Part shown: piece after piece, positions 35,092 through 42,454 of the stretch
Position numbering within the stretch: the stretch's first letter is position 1
Layout: each line of letters opens with the position of its first letter
Origin: Bacteroidota bacterium
GTDB taxonomy: Bacteria; Bacteroidota; Ignavibacteria; Kryptoniales; JAKASW01
Direction of reading: 5' to 3'
NCBI GenBank assembly: GCA_023480735.1
Contig: JAMCXB010000059.1
Span: 1 to 42,454, forward strand
DNA length: 42,454 bases
Translations under genes and position numbers: made by a program
Notes under the pieces: generated by a model
Told to the model about the DNA's origin: nothing
Databases searched by the model: none
Seen by the model: only the letters and a program-made list of their open reading frames with translations

Positions 35092-38000
35092 TATTTCAGC
35101 AATGCCTTCACTCTGTTTATTTCTCGTTCAGCTCCGGCTATGAAAGTAGCATCCGTGTTCGGCTTGTGTATGATCTTCTGATACATTGCAATGGCCTCGT
35201 TCGGCTTGTTCAGCTTTTCGTAGCACTTCCCGGCCATGTAGTAAGCCTGGGCAGCCCAATCGACAGCCGGATTGGGCGAAACGAGATAAGGAACTTTCAA
35301 GAATTCGAGAATCGCGTTTGCGTAATCTCCCTTGTCATCATAGATGGCACCGATATAATAATGGAGCTCAGCCTGGTGATCGCGACTTGCCTGTTTCACC
35401 AGGTCCTGAAACGTAAGCAGCGCCTGATCCAAATAATTCATCTCTTCGTATAGGATCCCTACCTGTATCCTCTTGTCCATAATGGAGGGATCTTCAGGAA
35501 ACATTGTAATGAATTTCCTGTCCACTTCCAGTGCCCCTTCATACATCCCCACCGACTCATACGAACTTATGAGCCTGCTCATCGCATCGCGCATTACACT
35601 CCGATCTGCCAGCGAATCCAGATAAATCGCACGGAAATTATCGATCGCATCCTGATATTTCTCGTGGGCATAGTAAATGTTTCCTAGCTGGAGATGGGCC
35701 TCCGGCGCGGCTGAACTCCCGGGATATTTCTTGAGCAGGTCCTCTAGCTTCTGCTGCGCTTTTGCCAGATCGCCTACTTCTACAAGGATTCTTGCCTCGT
35801 CGAGCAGAGCCGTGGGATACGCGGGGGTATTATTATAATCACTCTTCACCTTTTCGAGGAATCGCCTGGCTTCCGTATAACTCTTGACGCGAATCAGGTA
35901 TTCAGCCTTGTCAACGAGGAATCGCGCGAGGTACCTGTCCCCCGCGTTTGGATAAGCTTCCCTGAACTTCGCAGCCTCCAAATCAGCATCCTTCGCATTG
36001 TTGGTCAAATAATCTATGTCAATCAATCTGGCCGCCGAAAATGCCTTAAGAGTATCCGACGAAGAAGCATTCAGCATTTGCTGATACACTCTTTTTGCGT
36101 CAGCATAGTCGCGTGTCTTGAAATATGTCTCGGCCGCATCCAGGAGTCCATTCATGTCGCCTGAACCCGCCTTCTCATAGAACGACGCGCTCATTCGTTT
36201 GTCCCCCAGTGCCGCATAAATCTTTCCAAGCTGGTAGTATGACTCAGCCACCTTTGAGGAATCACTGGAATTAGTCGCGACTTCCTGAAAGAGGTCTTCC
36301 GCCCTCTTCAGGTCCCCGGCCTTCAACTTGCAGTAAGCCATTCTATAAATTATTGCAGGATCGGAAGTATGCCACAGCTGATCGGCGCCAATCGTTGCAT
36401 ATATGGAATAAGCACTGTCGAAACGGCCGGTCGTGTACAGATAATTGGCAAATTGCGCCGCAATATTATTCTTGTAACGGGATGGACCGAGCTCTCCGAG
36501 CAACTGGAAATAAGATTGTCCGGCATCTAAATTCATCTCCGCCAGAAGTTGTGCGTACAGCAGCTGCCCTTCGAGCAAATACTTTTTAGCTGGCTGTGAA
36601 GAGAGGAGGGTCTGCAATGTTGATTGTGCGTCGCTCAGAGAATCGAGGCCAATCTCTGCACGTGCGAGAATAAGCTGTGCCTTGGGCAGGGATCCGGCAA
36701 GTGTCGCCTGTGCAATAGCCTCATGATACGCTCCGCTGTTGTATAGGGTCCTTGCAAGAATATAATAGACCTCCGGGACGTAAATGGAATTGGGAAATCT
36801 CTTAAGGAAGCTCAAGGCGGAGCTCTCAGCGGAAATTGAGTCTCTCGATTCGTCCTGTAATCGAACCACCTGATAGAGTGACTTCTCGGAAATGGAGTCG
36901 TTGGTCAGGCCCGAAGCCAATTTCTGATAAATCGAATAGGAGGGAGAATTTTCACCGTTTTTTCCGCCCGTCGTCTTTTCGAGCGTACCTGCCAGCAAGA
37001 ATTCAGCAACTCTCTCGGTGTCGCCGGTGGCTATGGAGGCAAGCTCCTTGTAAATCTCAGCCGCCCGCCCGTAATCCTTCAACTCGTTTCTGAAGAGATT
37101 TCCGAGATGAATCAGCGCCGCGATTCTATTTCCGGAGGACAACGCCTGGCTGGAAATTATGTCCGCCAGCGTAACGATCGCTGTTTTGTAGTTGATGTCC
37201 TTGAAATCTGAAATGTAGGCGGAGAGGCTGTCTGATGCGGCGGCATAATCCGACCACGGATATTCGTCTAAAATTTCGTTTAGGTCTCTCAAGGCGTCCC
37301 GATAATTACCGTCGCCCTCTTCCGACCGAGCCTCATAATACAGGAATGCGTCCGGTCGGTTCCTCAATGTGTTCTGATACAGGGTGAAGGTTCTTCGAAC
37401 CATCTCTGGATTTTTAAGGTACGCGTTTTCGATGTTCAGCAATTCCACAACGCTTCTGGCCTCGGGATTCTTCGATCGTTCAATCGAGAGTGCGAGGAGT
37501 GAGTCCGCAAGATTCATTTTCCCTGCTTTGAAGGCTAACTCGGCATAAAGGCTCAATGTCTCATTAGTAACGTAGTCGGACGGTAAATTTCTAAGTAAGG
37601 TGATCCCGTCCCCGTACATCATCTTTGTGCGGAGAAAGGCGGCCAGTCTTATTCTGTAATCAGCCGGCAGTTTTCTCAACGTTCCGAACCTGTTTTCGAA
37701 GGCGAGTGTATTTCCAAAACCTATTTGAGAATACGCCTTCTCGTACTCAAGTCTTTCGTCCTGATCCCGCGTCAGATTACTCGTGTCTATCTGCCCTGCA
37801 CGCTGGAGAGCAAGCGAGAAATTTCCGGCCTCCAAGTCTATTTCAATACTCTCGAGAACCGCATCGAAGCTCTGCGGGGCGATGTTCAATTGAGCTGCGT
37901 CGTCAAGATATCCCTCGGCTTGTTGAGTCATGCCGCGCATCTTGTTCAGCTTACCGAGGGCAAGGAGCCCCATCACCCGGACCGAGTCGTTGTTGGAAGT

Positions 38001-38603
38001 CAAGAGTGATCTGTATTGGTTCTCCGCTTTAAGGAGGTGACCCGAATCGAAATACAGATTGCCGAGCTGTAGTGTGGCTTCGAAATAGCCGGATGTCGCG
38101 GCATAATCCTGCACGACCGTCAGAAGCGAATTTTCGGCCCGGGTCGTATCACCGGCAAGTTCAAAATACTTCGCGGCCTTTAGCAGCGCTCCGGGTGCAT
38201 GAATATCTTGTGGATAAAAGACCCGAAGTCGTTCGAACGCCAGACCTGCGTTCGCATATTCCTTTACCCTTGCGAAAGACTCTCCCGCGTTTATCCACGC
38301 GGTCGGGGCAAGCGGGTCGTTCGGATACTGAACCGCAAAAGCCTGGAAATTCGTCGCTGCGTCGGAAAACTTCTTCTCTTGAAGCTGCGACATTGCAAGA
38401 TAATACCTTGCCTGGGATGCCGACGGAGAGGCGGGATATTGCTGCAGGAATTTGCTGAACTGCTCTTCGGCAAGATCGTACATCTTGTTCTTGTACAACT
38501 CCATTCCAAATTGCAGGTCCGAGCTGACCTGGCTCTGTTGTGCCAACAGCGCAGGGCTCAGCGCCAGTATAACACCGAATATCAGTAGGATTTTTTTGAA
38601 CAT
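35091..38603 (-). CDS. Large secreted TPR-repeat protein
   Basis: A 1170-residue protein made almost wholly of tetratricopeptide repeats. I set the start at ATG 38603, where a signal peptide begins (MFKKILLIFGVILALSPALLAQQ); a longer frame upstream would hide it. Repeats run from about residue 25 to the end, for example YKNKMYDLAEEQFSKFLQQY, ARYYLAMSQLQEKKFSDAAT and, near the C-terminus, YYMAGKCYEKLNKPNEAIAM. The first repeats resemble the BamD/YbgF (CpoB) class that acts in envelope assembly. The protein is likely periplasmic and a scaffold for protein contacts. It is coupled by a 1-base overlap to the 419-residue unknown protein. The partner is not known. Confidence 0.85.
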   Translation of the reverse strand: MFKKILLIFGVILALSPALLAQQSQVSSDLQFGMELYKNKMYDLAEEQFSKFLQQYPASPSASQARYYLAMSQLQEKKFSDAATNFQAFAVQYPNDPLAPTAWINAGESFARVKEYANAGLAFERLRVFYPQDIHAPGALLKAAKYFELAGDTTRAENSLLTVVQDYAATSGYFEATLQLGNLYFDSGHLLKAENQYRSLLTSNNDSVRVMGLLALGKLNKMRGMTQQAEGYLDDAAQLNIAPQSFDAVLESIEIDLEAGNFSLALQRAGQIDTSNLTRDQDERLEYEKAYSQIGFGNTLAFENRFGTLRKLPADYRIRLAAFLRTKMMYGDGITLLRNLPSDYVTNETLSLYAELAFKAGKMNLADSLLALSIERSKNPEARSVVELLNIENAYLKNPEMVRRTFTLYQNTLRNRPDAFLYYEARSEEGDGNYRDALRDLNEILDEYPWSDYAAASDSLSAYISDFKDINYKTAIVTLADIISSQALSSGNRIAALIHLGNLFRNELKDYGRAAEIYKELASIATGDTERVAEFLLAGTLEKTTGGKNGENSPSYSIYQKLASGLTNDSISEKSLYQVVRLQDESRDSISAESSALSFLKRFPNSIYVPEVYYILARTLYNSGAYHEAIAQATLAGSLPKAQLILARAEIGLDSLSDAQSTLQTLLSSQPAKKYLLEGQLLYAQLLAEMNLDAGQSYFQLLGELGPSRYKNNIAAQFANYLYTTGRFDSAYSIYATIGADQLWHTSDPAIIYRMAYCKLKAGDLKRAEDLFQEVATNSSDSSKVAESYYQLGKIYAALGDKRMSASFYEKAGSGDMNGLLDAAETYFKTRDYADAKRVYQQMLNASSSDTLKAFSAARLIDIDYLTNNAKDADLEAAKFREAYPNAGDRYLARFLVDKAEYLIRVKSYTEARRFLEKVKSDYNNTPAYPTALLDEARILVEVGDLAKAQQKLEDLLKKYPGSSAAPEAHLQLGNIYYAHEKYQDAIDNFRAIYLDSLADRSVMRDAMSRLISSYESVGMYEGALEVDRKFITMFPEDPSIMDKRIQVGILYEEMNYLDQALLTFQDLVKQASRDHQAELHYYIGAIYDDKGDYANAILEFLKVPYLVSPNPAVDWAAQAYYMAGKCYEKLNKPNEAIAMYQKIIHKPNTDATFIAGAEREINRVKALLK

Positions 38604-38984
38604 GCTTAAATATAAAGTCTTATGGAGGAACGAGAAAGGGAAAAACTGGCGTGTGAAAAAATCGTAATGTTTTGTGCCACGCTCGAATAGGTTTCCTGGA
38701 TGGCATTTTTCACTCGAGACTTCCCATACAAAAAATGCAGCCAAAAGACCTCCCGACTGGATTGCCATTTCGAGCGATCCCGACCCGGATCGTTTTGATT
38801 CTGGAGAGTTGAGGTTCAACCACGCAAGACACCCGCAACCCTTTCAGGCCCTATGCATCATTGAGGCAGCACAGATCACCGTCTATAATCGACACGGATA
38901 GCGGGGAGGGTTATGCGTGGTGCCTAAAATGACCGGCGGGCACGAGAGTACCCGCCGATTTACTTAGATTCAACTTTCTTTCGA
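38604..38984. other. Intergenic region between sdhB and TPR gene
   Basis: About 380 bases. It contains the terminator hairpin of the sdh operon (38934-38957) and, nearer to 38603, an AT-rich stretch likely to hold the TPR promoter. The open frame that runs through it in the TPR frame is an upstream extension without ribosome site or domain. Confidence 0.6.
38934..38957 (-). terminator. Hairpin downstream of sdhB
   Basis: On the minus strand CGGCGGGTA and TGCCCGCCG form a 9-base stem (one T-G pair) around the loop CTCTCG, followed by GTCATTTTAGG. It lies 28 bases past the sdhB stop and probably ends the sdh message. Confidence 0.65.
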
Positions 38985-39692
38985 CTACATTTCCCGCTGG
39001 GCCAACTGCTTTTTCAGCTGGGATATGTGCCAGGTTATGTTGATTTCCTTCGGACACGCCTCAACACAGTTAAAAATGGTGTGGCATCTCCAGGCGCCGT
39101 CCGGAGTGTCAATCACATCGAGCCTTTCATCTGCGGCATCGTCACGTGTGTCAAACACGAACCTGTATGCCTTCAGAAGAGCTGCCGGCCCTATGTAGTT
39201 TTCGTCCGACCATGATGACGGACATGATGTAGTACAGCAGCCGCATAGGATGCACTTGGCAGATTCGAAGAGCTTCTCTGCGTCTTCGTTGCTCTGCAAG
39301 CGCTCATGCTCAGGCGGCGGCGAGTTGTTTACGAGGTATGGCTTTACCGCCTCGTACTTCTTGTAAAAATCCGACATGTCGACTATCAGATCCTTGACAA
39401 TCGGCAGTGAAGGAAGCGGCTCTATCACAATTGGTTTCTTATAGTTGACGTCTCTCAGGAGAGTCGAGCAGGCAAGCCTGTTTCTTCCATTGATCCGTAT
39501 TCCATCGGAACCGCAAACGCCGTGCGCGCACGAACGGCGGAATGTCAAAGTACCATCATGTTTCCATTTGGCCTGGTGGAGAAGATCGAGAATCCTTTCC
39601 TTTTCGTCTCCCGCCTCAAGAACGAATTCCTGATAGTAAGGTTCCGAGTCTTTTTCTGGGTTGTATTTTTGTATACGAAGAGTGACTTTCAT
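38985..39692 (-). CDS. sdhB: Succinate dehydrogenase/fumarate reductase iron-sulfur subunit
   Basis: A 235-residue iron-sulfur subunit that passes electrons between the flavin subunit and quinone. The [2Fe-2S] ligands are Cys55, Cys60, Asp63 and Cys75 in CAHGVCGSDG and LAC, with Asp in the third place as in E. coli SdhB. The [4Fe-4S] motif CILCGCCTTSCP and the [3Fe-4S] motif CVEACPKEI follow. Length is standard. It is the last gene of the sdhCDAB operon, 16 bases after sdhA, and is followed by a hairpin. Confidence 0.96.
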   Translation of the reverse strand: MKVTLRIQKYNPEKDSEPYYQEFVLEAGDEKERILDLLHQAKWKHDGTLTFRRSCAHGVCGSDGIRINGRNRLACSTLLRDVNYKKPIVIEPLPSLPIVKDLIVDMSDFYKKYEAVKPYLVNNSPPPEHERLQSNEDAEKLFESAKCILCGCCTTSCPSSWSDENYIGPAALLKAYRFVFDTRDDAADERLDVIDTPDGAWRCHTIFNCVEACPKEINITWHISQLKKQLAQREM

Positions 39693-39708
39693 TTTTCCGC
39701 CTTTCCTT

Positions 39709-41466
39709 TCAGTACTTTCTTTCTTTCGGCTGGAAACGAGTGATGGACACCGGCTTGTAGTCTATCTTTGGCGTTCCATCTTTCTTGAAAACAAGAGTAT
39801 GCTTGAGCCAGTTTTTGTCGTCGCGGTTCGGGAAATCTTCGCGTGAGTGAGCTCCCCGCGATTCCTGTCTGACCAGAGCCCCGTAGATTATCGGCTCGGC
39901 AGTGTCCAGCAGACTCCCGAGTTCTATGGCTTCGATCAGATCGGTATTGAATATCTTCCCTTTGTCATCGATCGCGACGTTCTGATAACGCTCATACAAG
40001 CTCTTTATCTCCGAAGTCATCTCTTTCAGATCGTTTTCATTTCTAAAGACTCCGACCTTGTCCATCATCTTATCCTGAAGTTCGGTGCGGAGCGCGCCGA
40101 CCTTCTCGGTCCCCTTCGAATTCATGATCTTGTCGATTCTGGAAAGGGTCCTTTCCGCTGCATCGGCTGGCAGAGGAGCAAAATCAGCTTCCTTGATGAA
40201 CTCGGCAATTGCCTTCCCGCCTCTGCGGCCGAACACTATCAGGTCGAGCAGCGAGTTCGTTCCAAGGCGATTTGCGCCGTGCACTGAAACACATGCGGCC
40301 TCTCCTGCAGCATACAACCCTGGAACTTTTGTGTTTTTCTTGTCCTTGGTCACTTCTGCATTCGGAGTGGTTGGGATTCCGCCCATCGCATAGTGTGCTG
40401 TGGGTTGGATAGGAATCGGTTCCTTCGTCGGTTCGACGCCGAGGTAGGTTCTTGCAAATCCAGTAATCTCAGGAAGCTTGTCGTTGATTACTTCCTTCGA
40501 CAGGTGAGAGACATCAAGATGGACGTAATACGTACCGTCACTCCCCTTAAAGCCGCGGCCTTCGCGAATCTCAGTTATGATGGCGCGGGATACCATATCT
40601 CTCGGTGCAAGGTCTTTTACCGTCGGCGCGTAGCGCTCCATGAACCGCTCGCCTTTATTGTTCAGCAGTATTCCCCCTTCACCGCGGGCTGCCTCGGAAA
40701 TCAGGATACCAAGCTTCCACAAACCGGTCGGATGAAACTGAACAAATTCCATATCCTGCAGCGGTAAACCGCTGTTGTACACGAGGGAAAAACCGTCGCC
40801 CGTGCCGGCATGAGCATTCGAAGTTATCCTGAACACCCTGCCATAGCCTCCGGTTGCAAGCATTACCGCCTTCGCGTGAAAAACATGTACCTCGCTCGTG
40901 GCGATGTCCATCGCAACGATTCCCGCACAGGCATTCCCTGACATTATCAATTCAGTCACATAAAATTCGGAGAAGAAATGCACCTTCTGCTTTATGCAGT
41001 TTTCATAGAGTGTGTGAAGCATGACGTGCCCTGTCCTGTCGGCAGAGTAGCACGAACGTTTCACCGCAATGTGCTTCGAATCCGGGTCAGCGGGATCCTC
41101 AGGCCTCGTGTGGCCGCCAAACCTGCGCTGAGCTATCTTTCCCTCGGGCGTCCTTGAAAAGGGCATTCCCATATGTTCTAGCTCGATTATGGCGCGGCTG
41201 GCGTCCTTGGTCATTATTTCAATTGCTTCCTGATCCCCCAGGTAATCGCTTCCCTTGACAGTATCGAACATGTGCCATTCCCAGCTATCCTCCTCTTCGT
41301 TCCCGAGAGCGGCCCCGATTCCGCCCTGAGCAGCCCCCGTATGAGAGCGCGTCGGGAAAACTTTGGAGAGGACGGCACAGCTAAATCCTTCGGGAATCTC
41401 AAGAGCGGCCCGCAGCCCCGCTCCTCCCGCTCCAACTATTAATACATCGTATTGATGTGTGATCAT
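39709..41466 (-). CDS. sdhA: Succinate dehydrogenase/fumarate reductase flavoprotein subunit
   Basis: A 585-residue flavoprotein that oxidises succinate to fumarate (or the reverse). The FAD loop is [13 protein letters not shown] (11-23), and His42 in [15 protein letters not shown] is the residue that carries covalent FAD. The active-site region [20 protein letters not shown] and the conserved HYAMGGIPT are present, as is the C-terminal [17 protein letters not shown]. The direction of the reaction cannot be read from the sequence. It lies 19 bases after sdhD. Confidence 0.96.
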   Translation of the reverse strand: MITHQYDVLIVGAGGAGLRAALEIPEGFSCAVLSKVFPTRSHTGAAQGGIGAALGNEEEDSWEWHMFDTVKGSDYLGDQEAIEIMTKDASRAIIELEHMGMPFSRTPEGKIAQRRFGGHTRPEDPADPDSKHIAVKRSCYSADRTGHVMLHTLYENCIKQKVHFFSEFYVTELIMSGNACAGIVAMDIATSEVHVFHAKAVMLATGGYGRVFRITSNAHAGTGDGFSLVYNSGLPLQDMEFVQFHPTGLWKLGILISEAARGEGGILLNNKGERFMERYAPTVKDLAPRDMVSRAIITEIREGRGFKGSDGTYYVHLDVSHLSKEVINDKLPEITGFARTYLGVEPTKEPIPIQPTAHYAMGGIPTTPNAEVTKDKKNTKVPGLYAAGEAACVSVHGANRLGTNSLLDLIVFGRRGGKAIAEFIKEADFAPLPADAAERTLSRIDKIMNSKGTEKVGALRTELQDKMMDKVGVFRNENDLKEMTSEIKSLYERYQNVAIDDKGKIFNTDLIEAIELGSLLDTAEPIIYGALVRQESRGAHSREDFPNRDDKNWLKHTLVFKKDGTPKIDYKPVSITRFQPKERKY

Positions 41467-41485
41467 TACAAATTCCTTTTCAATA

Positions 41486-41836
41486 TTAGAAAGAAAGAAT
41501 CGTGTTAACGCCGAGAACCCAGAATGCTATTCCCGACAAGATGATGATTCCGTAGATCGTCAGACTGACAGCCGGTTTCATCTTATAGTCCCTAAAGATT
41601 CCCCATGTGCCGTTCAGCCCGTGCCACAATCCGACGGTAATGAATGTGAGATCGAACATTTTCCAGAACGGTTGATGCATCCTTTCGAGGACGGCGGCAT
41701 ATGTATGGCCGCTCGCCGGGTTGGCATGCATAACGAAATAATGTCCGATTACGACGACGACGAGCAGAAGCCCTGTAATTCTCTGAAGCACCCACGAAGG
41801 GGCGCCGCTTCCGCGAGATCCTGTGTGTTTATACAT
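41486..41836 (-). CDS. sdhD: Succinate dehydrogenase membrane anchor, SdhD-like
   Basis: A 116-residue protein with three membrane helices that anchors the catalytic subunits and forms part of the quinone site. [20 protein letters not shown] and [17 protein letters not shown] are typical of SdhD anchors; the His in the first helix region is a likely haem b ligand. It starts 8 bases after the sdhC stop and is followed by sdhA. Confidence 0.88.
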   Translation of the reverse strand: MYKHTGSRGSGAPSWVLQRITGLLLVVVVIGHYFVMHANPASGHTYAAVLERMHQPFWKMFDLTFITVGLWHGLNGTWGIFRDYKMKPAVSLTIYGIIILSGIAFWVLGVNTILSF

Positions 41837-41844
41837 TTCTCACC

Positions 41845-42261
41845 TCACCTTATTGAAGCAAACATGTTGGCGAGTGGCTCTCTGAACATCAGAACTCCCA
41901 TTCCAATGAAGAGAACTACTCCAAGTCCATATACGACCGTAAGAATCTTCTTGTGATTTCTCGCTCCGCTTGCCCAATCGACGAGAACTATCCTCACACC
42001 ATTAAAAGCATGATAGAGCACTAGCGAAAACAACAACCACTCAAGAACCTTGAAGACGGGGGTCGTAAAGAGCTTCATCTCGTTATCAAAAGCCTGCGGC
42101 CCTTGAGTGAGTGAAGTCAGCGCGTAAATGTGAACAAAAATATAAGCTGTAAGACCGAGTCCAGTGATTCTATGAAGTATCCAGGCCCAGCTTCCGGAGT
42201 GCTTATAATACTTTAAATTGGTTTTAAGCCATCCTTCAGGCGGTTTAGGTTGGTAAGCCAT
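41845..42261 (-). CDS. sdhC: Succinate dehydrogenase cytochrome b subunit, SdhC-like
   Basis: A 138-residue three-helix anchor, first gene of the sdh operon. AWILHRITGLGLTAYIFVHI contains the conserved HRITG motif and a second His, probably a haem ligand, and VLYHAFNGVRIVLVDW is the second family pattern. Two ATG codons lie two codons apart; I chose the second (42261), since AAAGGAG sits 6 bases before it and would touch the first. The about 190 bases upstream hold the promoter, but no clear box could be assigned. Confidence 0.9.
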   Translation of the reverse strand: MAYQPKPPEGWLKTNLKYYKHSGSWAWILHRITGLGLTAYIFVHIYALTSLTQGPQAFDNEMKLFTTPVFKVLEWLLFSLVLYHAFNGVRIVLVDWASGARNHKKILTVVYGLGVVLFIGMGVLMFREPLANMFASIR

Positions 42262-42454
42262 CGACATCTCCTTTGAAGATTAATAATTCAAAAGTTAAGT
42301 AACCCCCTCTTTTTATGCAACGAAACTGGGACCATTTGCCGGTCTTTCTTATTTGTTCGCAGTATAAACATAAACCCGGCCCCCGCCCGTATGAACACCC
42401 GATCAAGCTTTTCACGAGACAAGTCCGCGTTTTGCTTGTTGTATTCGCCCGGGA
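42262..42454. other. Upstream region of the sdh operon, window edge
   Basis: About 190 bases with AT-rich stretches near the gene and a GC-rich patch (42375-42390). It should contain the sdh promoter; no regulator site is recognised and the window ends here. Confidence 0.4.

Noticed and set aside
38604-38819. 72-residue N-terminal extension of the TPR protein
   Set aside because: It would bury the signal peptide that begins at 38603 and has no domain or ribosome site.

Overview
The window is about 42 kb of bacterial chromosome of moderate GC content. It probably belongs to the Bacteroidota/Chlorobiota (FCB) group, perhaps an Ignavibacteria-like lineage. The reasons are a type IX secretion C-terminal sorting domain (gene at 12054-12842), a DUF2723 membrane protein typical of that group, several genes with weak ribosome binding sites, and large secreted TPR proteins. 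The placement is inferred from protein families, not from a marker-gene tree.

Layout. 0.3-2.1 kb: a MarR-FMN reductase-YceI operon on the minus strand, with a palindrome in front of marR. 2.1-5.5 kb: a small secreted protein and a 913-residue DUF2723 protein on the plus strand. 5.6-7.6 kb: RtcB RNA ligase preceded by a DprA-like gene, both on the minus strand. 8.2-10.5 kb: a hybrid PAS sensor kinase. 10.5-14.6 kb: a gene graveyard with relics of a BNR-type secreted protein, a PhnD-type binding protein, an aldo/keto reductase, a rubrerythrin and an unidentified gene. Among them sit an apparently intact T9SS-sorted protein, a DUF2835 gene and a dispersed repeat. 14.6-20.7 kb (minus): pyrophosphatase, a thioredoxin-like protein, a GT87-type glycosyltransferase, mannose-6-phosphate isomerase, an ACT-domain fragment of PurU type, and an aldo/keto reductase. 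21.2-22.3 kb: a short, divergent Rho. 23.1-28.9 kb (plus): HtrA protease, adenylosuccinate lyase, a small membrane protein, an aldehyde dehydrogenase and lysine 6-aminotransferase, apparently one operon ending in a strong hairpin. 29-32.4 kb (minus): two GAF/PAS sensor proteins without any kinase domain, one broken by an in-frame TAG. 32.7-38.6 kb (minus): a giant TPR protein, an unrecognised 419-residue protein and the Obg GTPase. 38.9-42.3 kb (minus): a complete succinate dehydrogenase/fumarate reductase operon, sdhC-sdhD-sdhA-sdhB.

How the genes work together. The clearest pathway is lysine catabolism: lysine 6-aminotransferase makes 2-aminoadipate 6-semialdehyde, and the adjacent dehydrogenase would oxidise it to 2-aminoadipate. 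The Sdh complex feeds electrons to quinone. ManA and the GT87 protein could belong to mannose metabolism and glycan assembly, but this is inference.

Non-coding signals. The best is a 120-bp MITE-like element (17933-18052) with terminal inverted repeats and a perfect 8-bp target duplication. A truncated copy lies inverted 17.8 kb away (122-211). No CRISPR array, rRNA or complete tRNA was seen. No clearly undescribed system is proven here. The most promising leads are the DprA-like/RtcB pair, the kinase-less sensor cluster and the mobile element.
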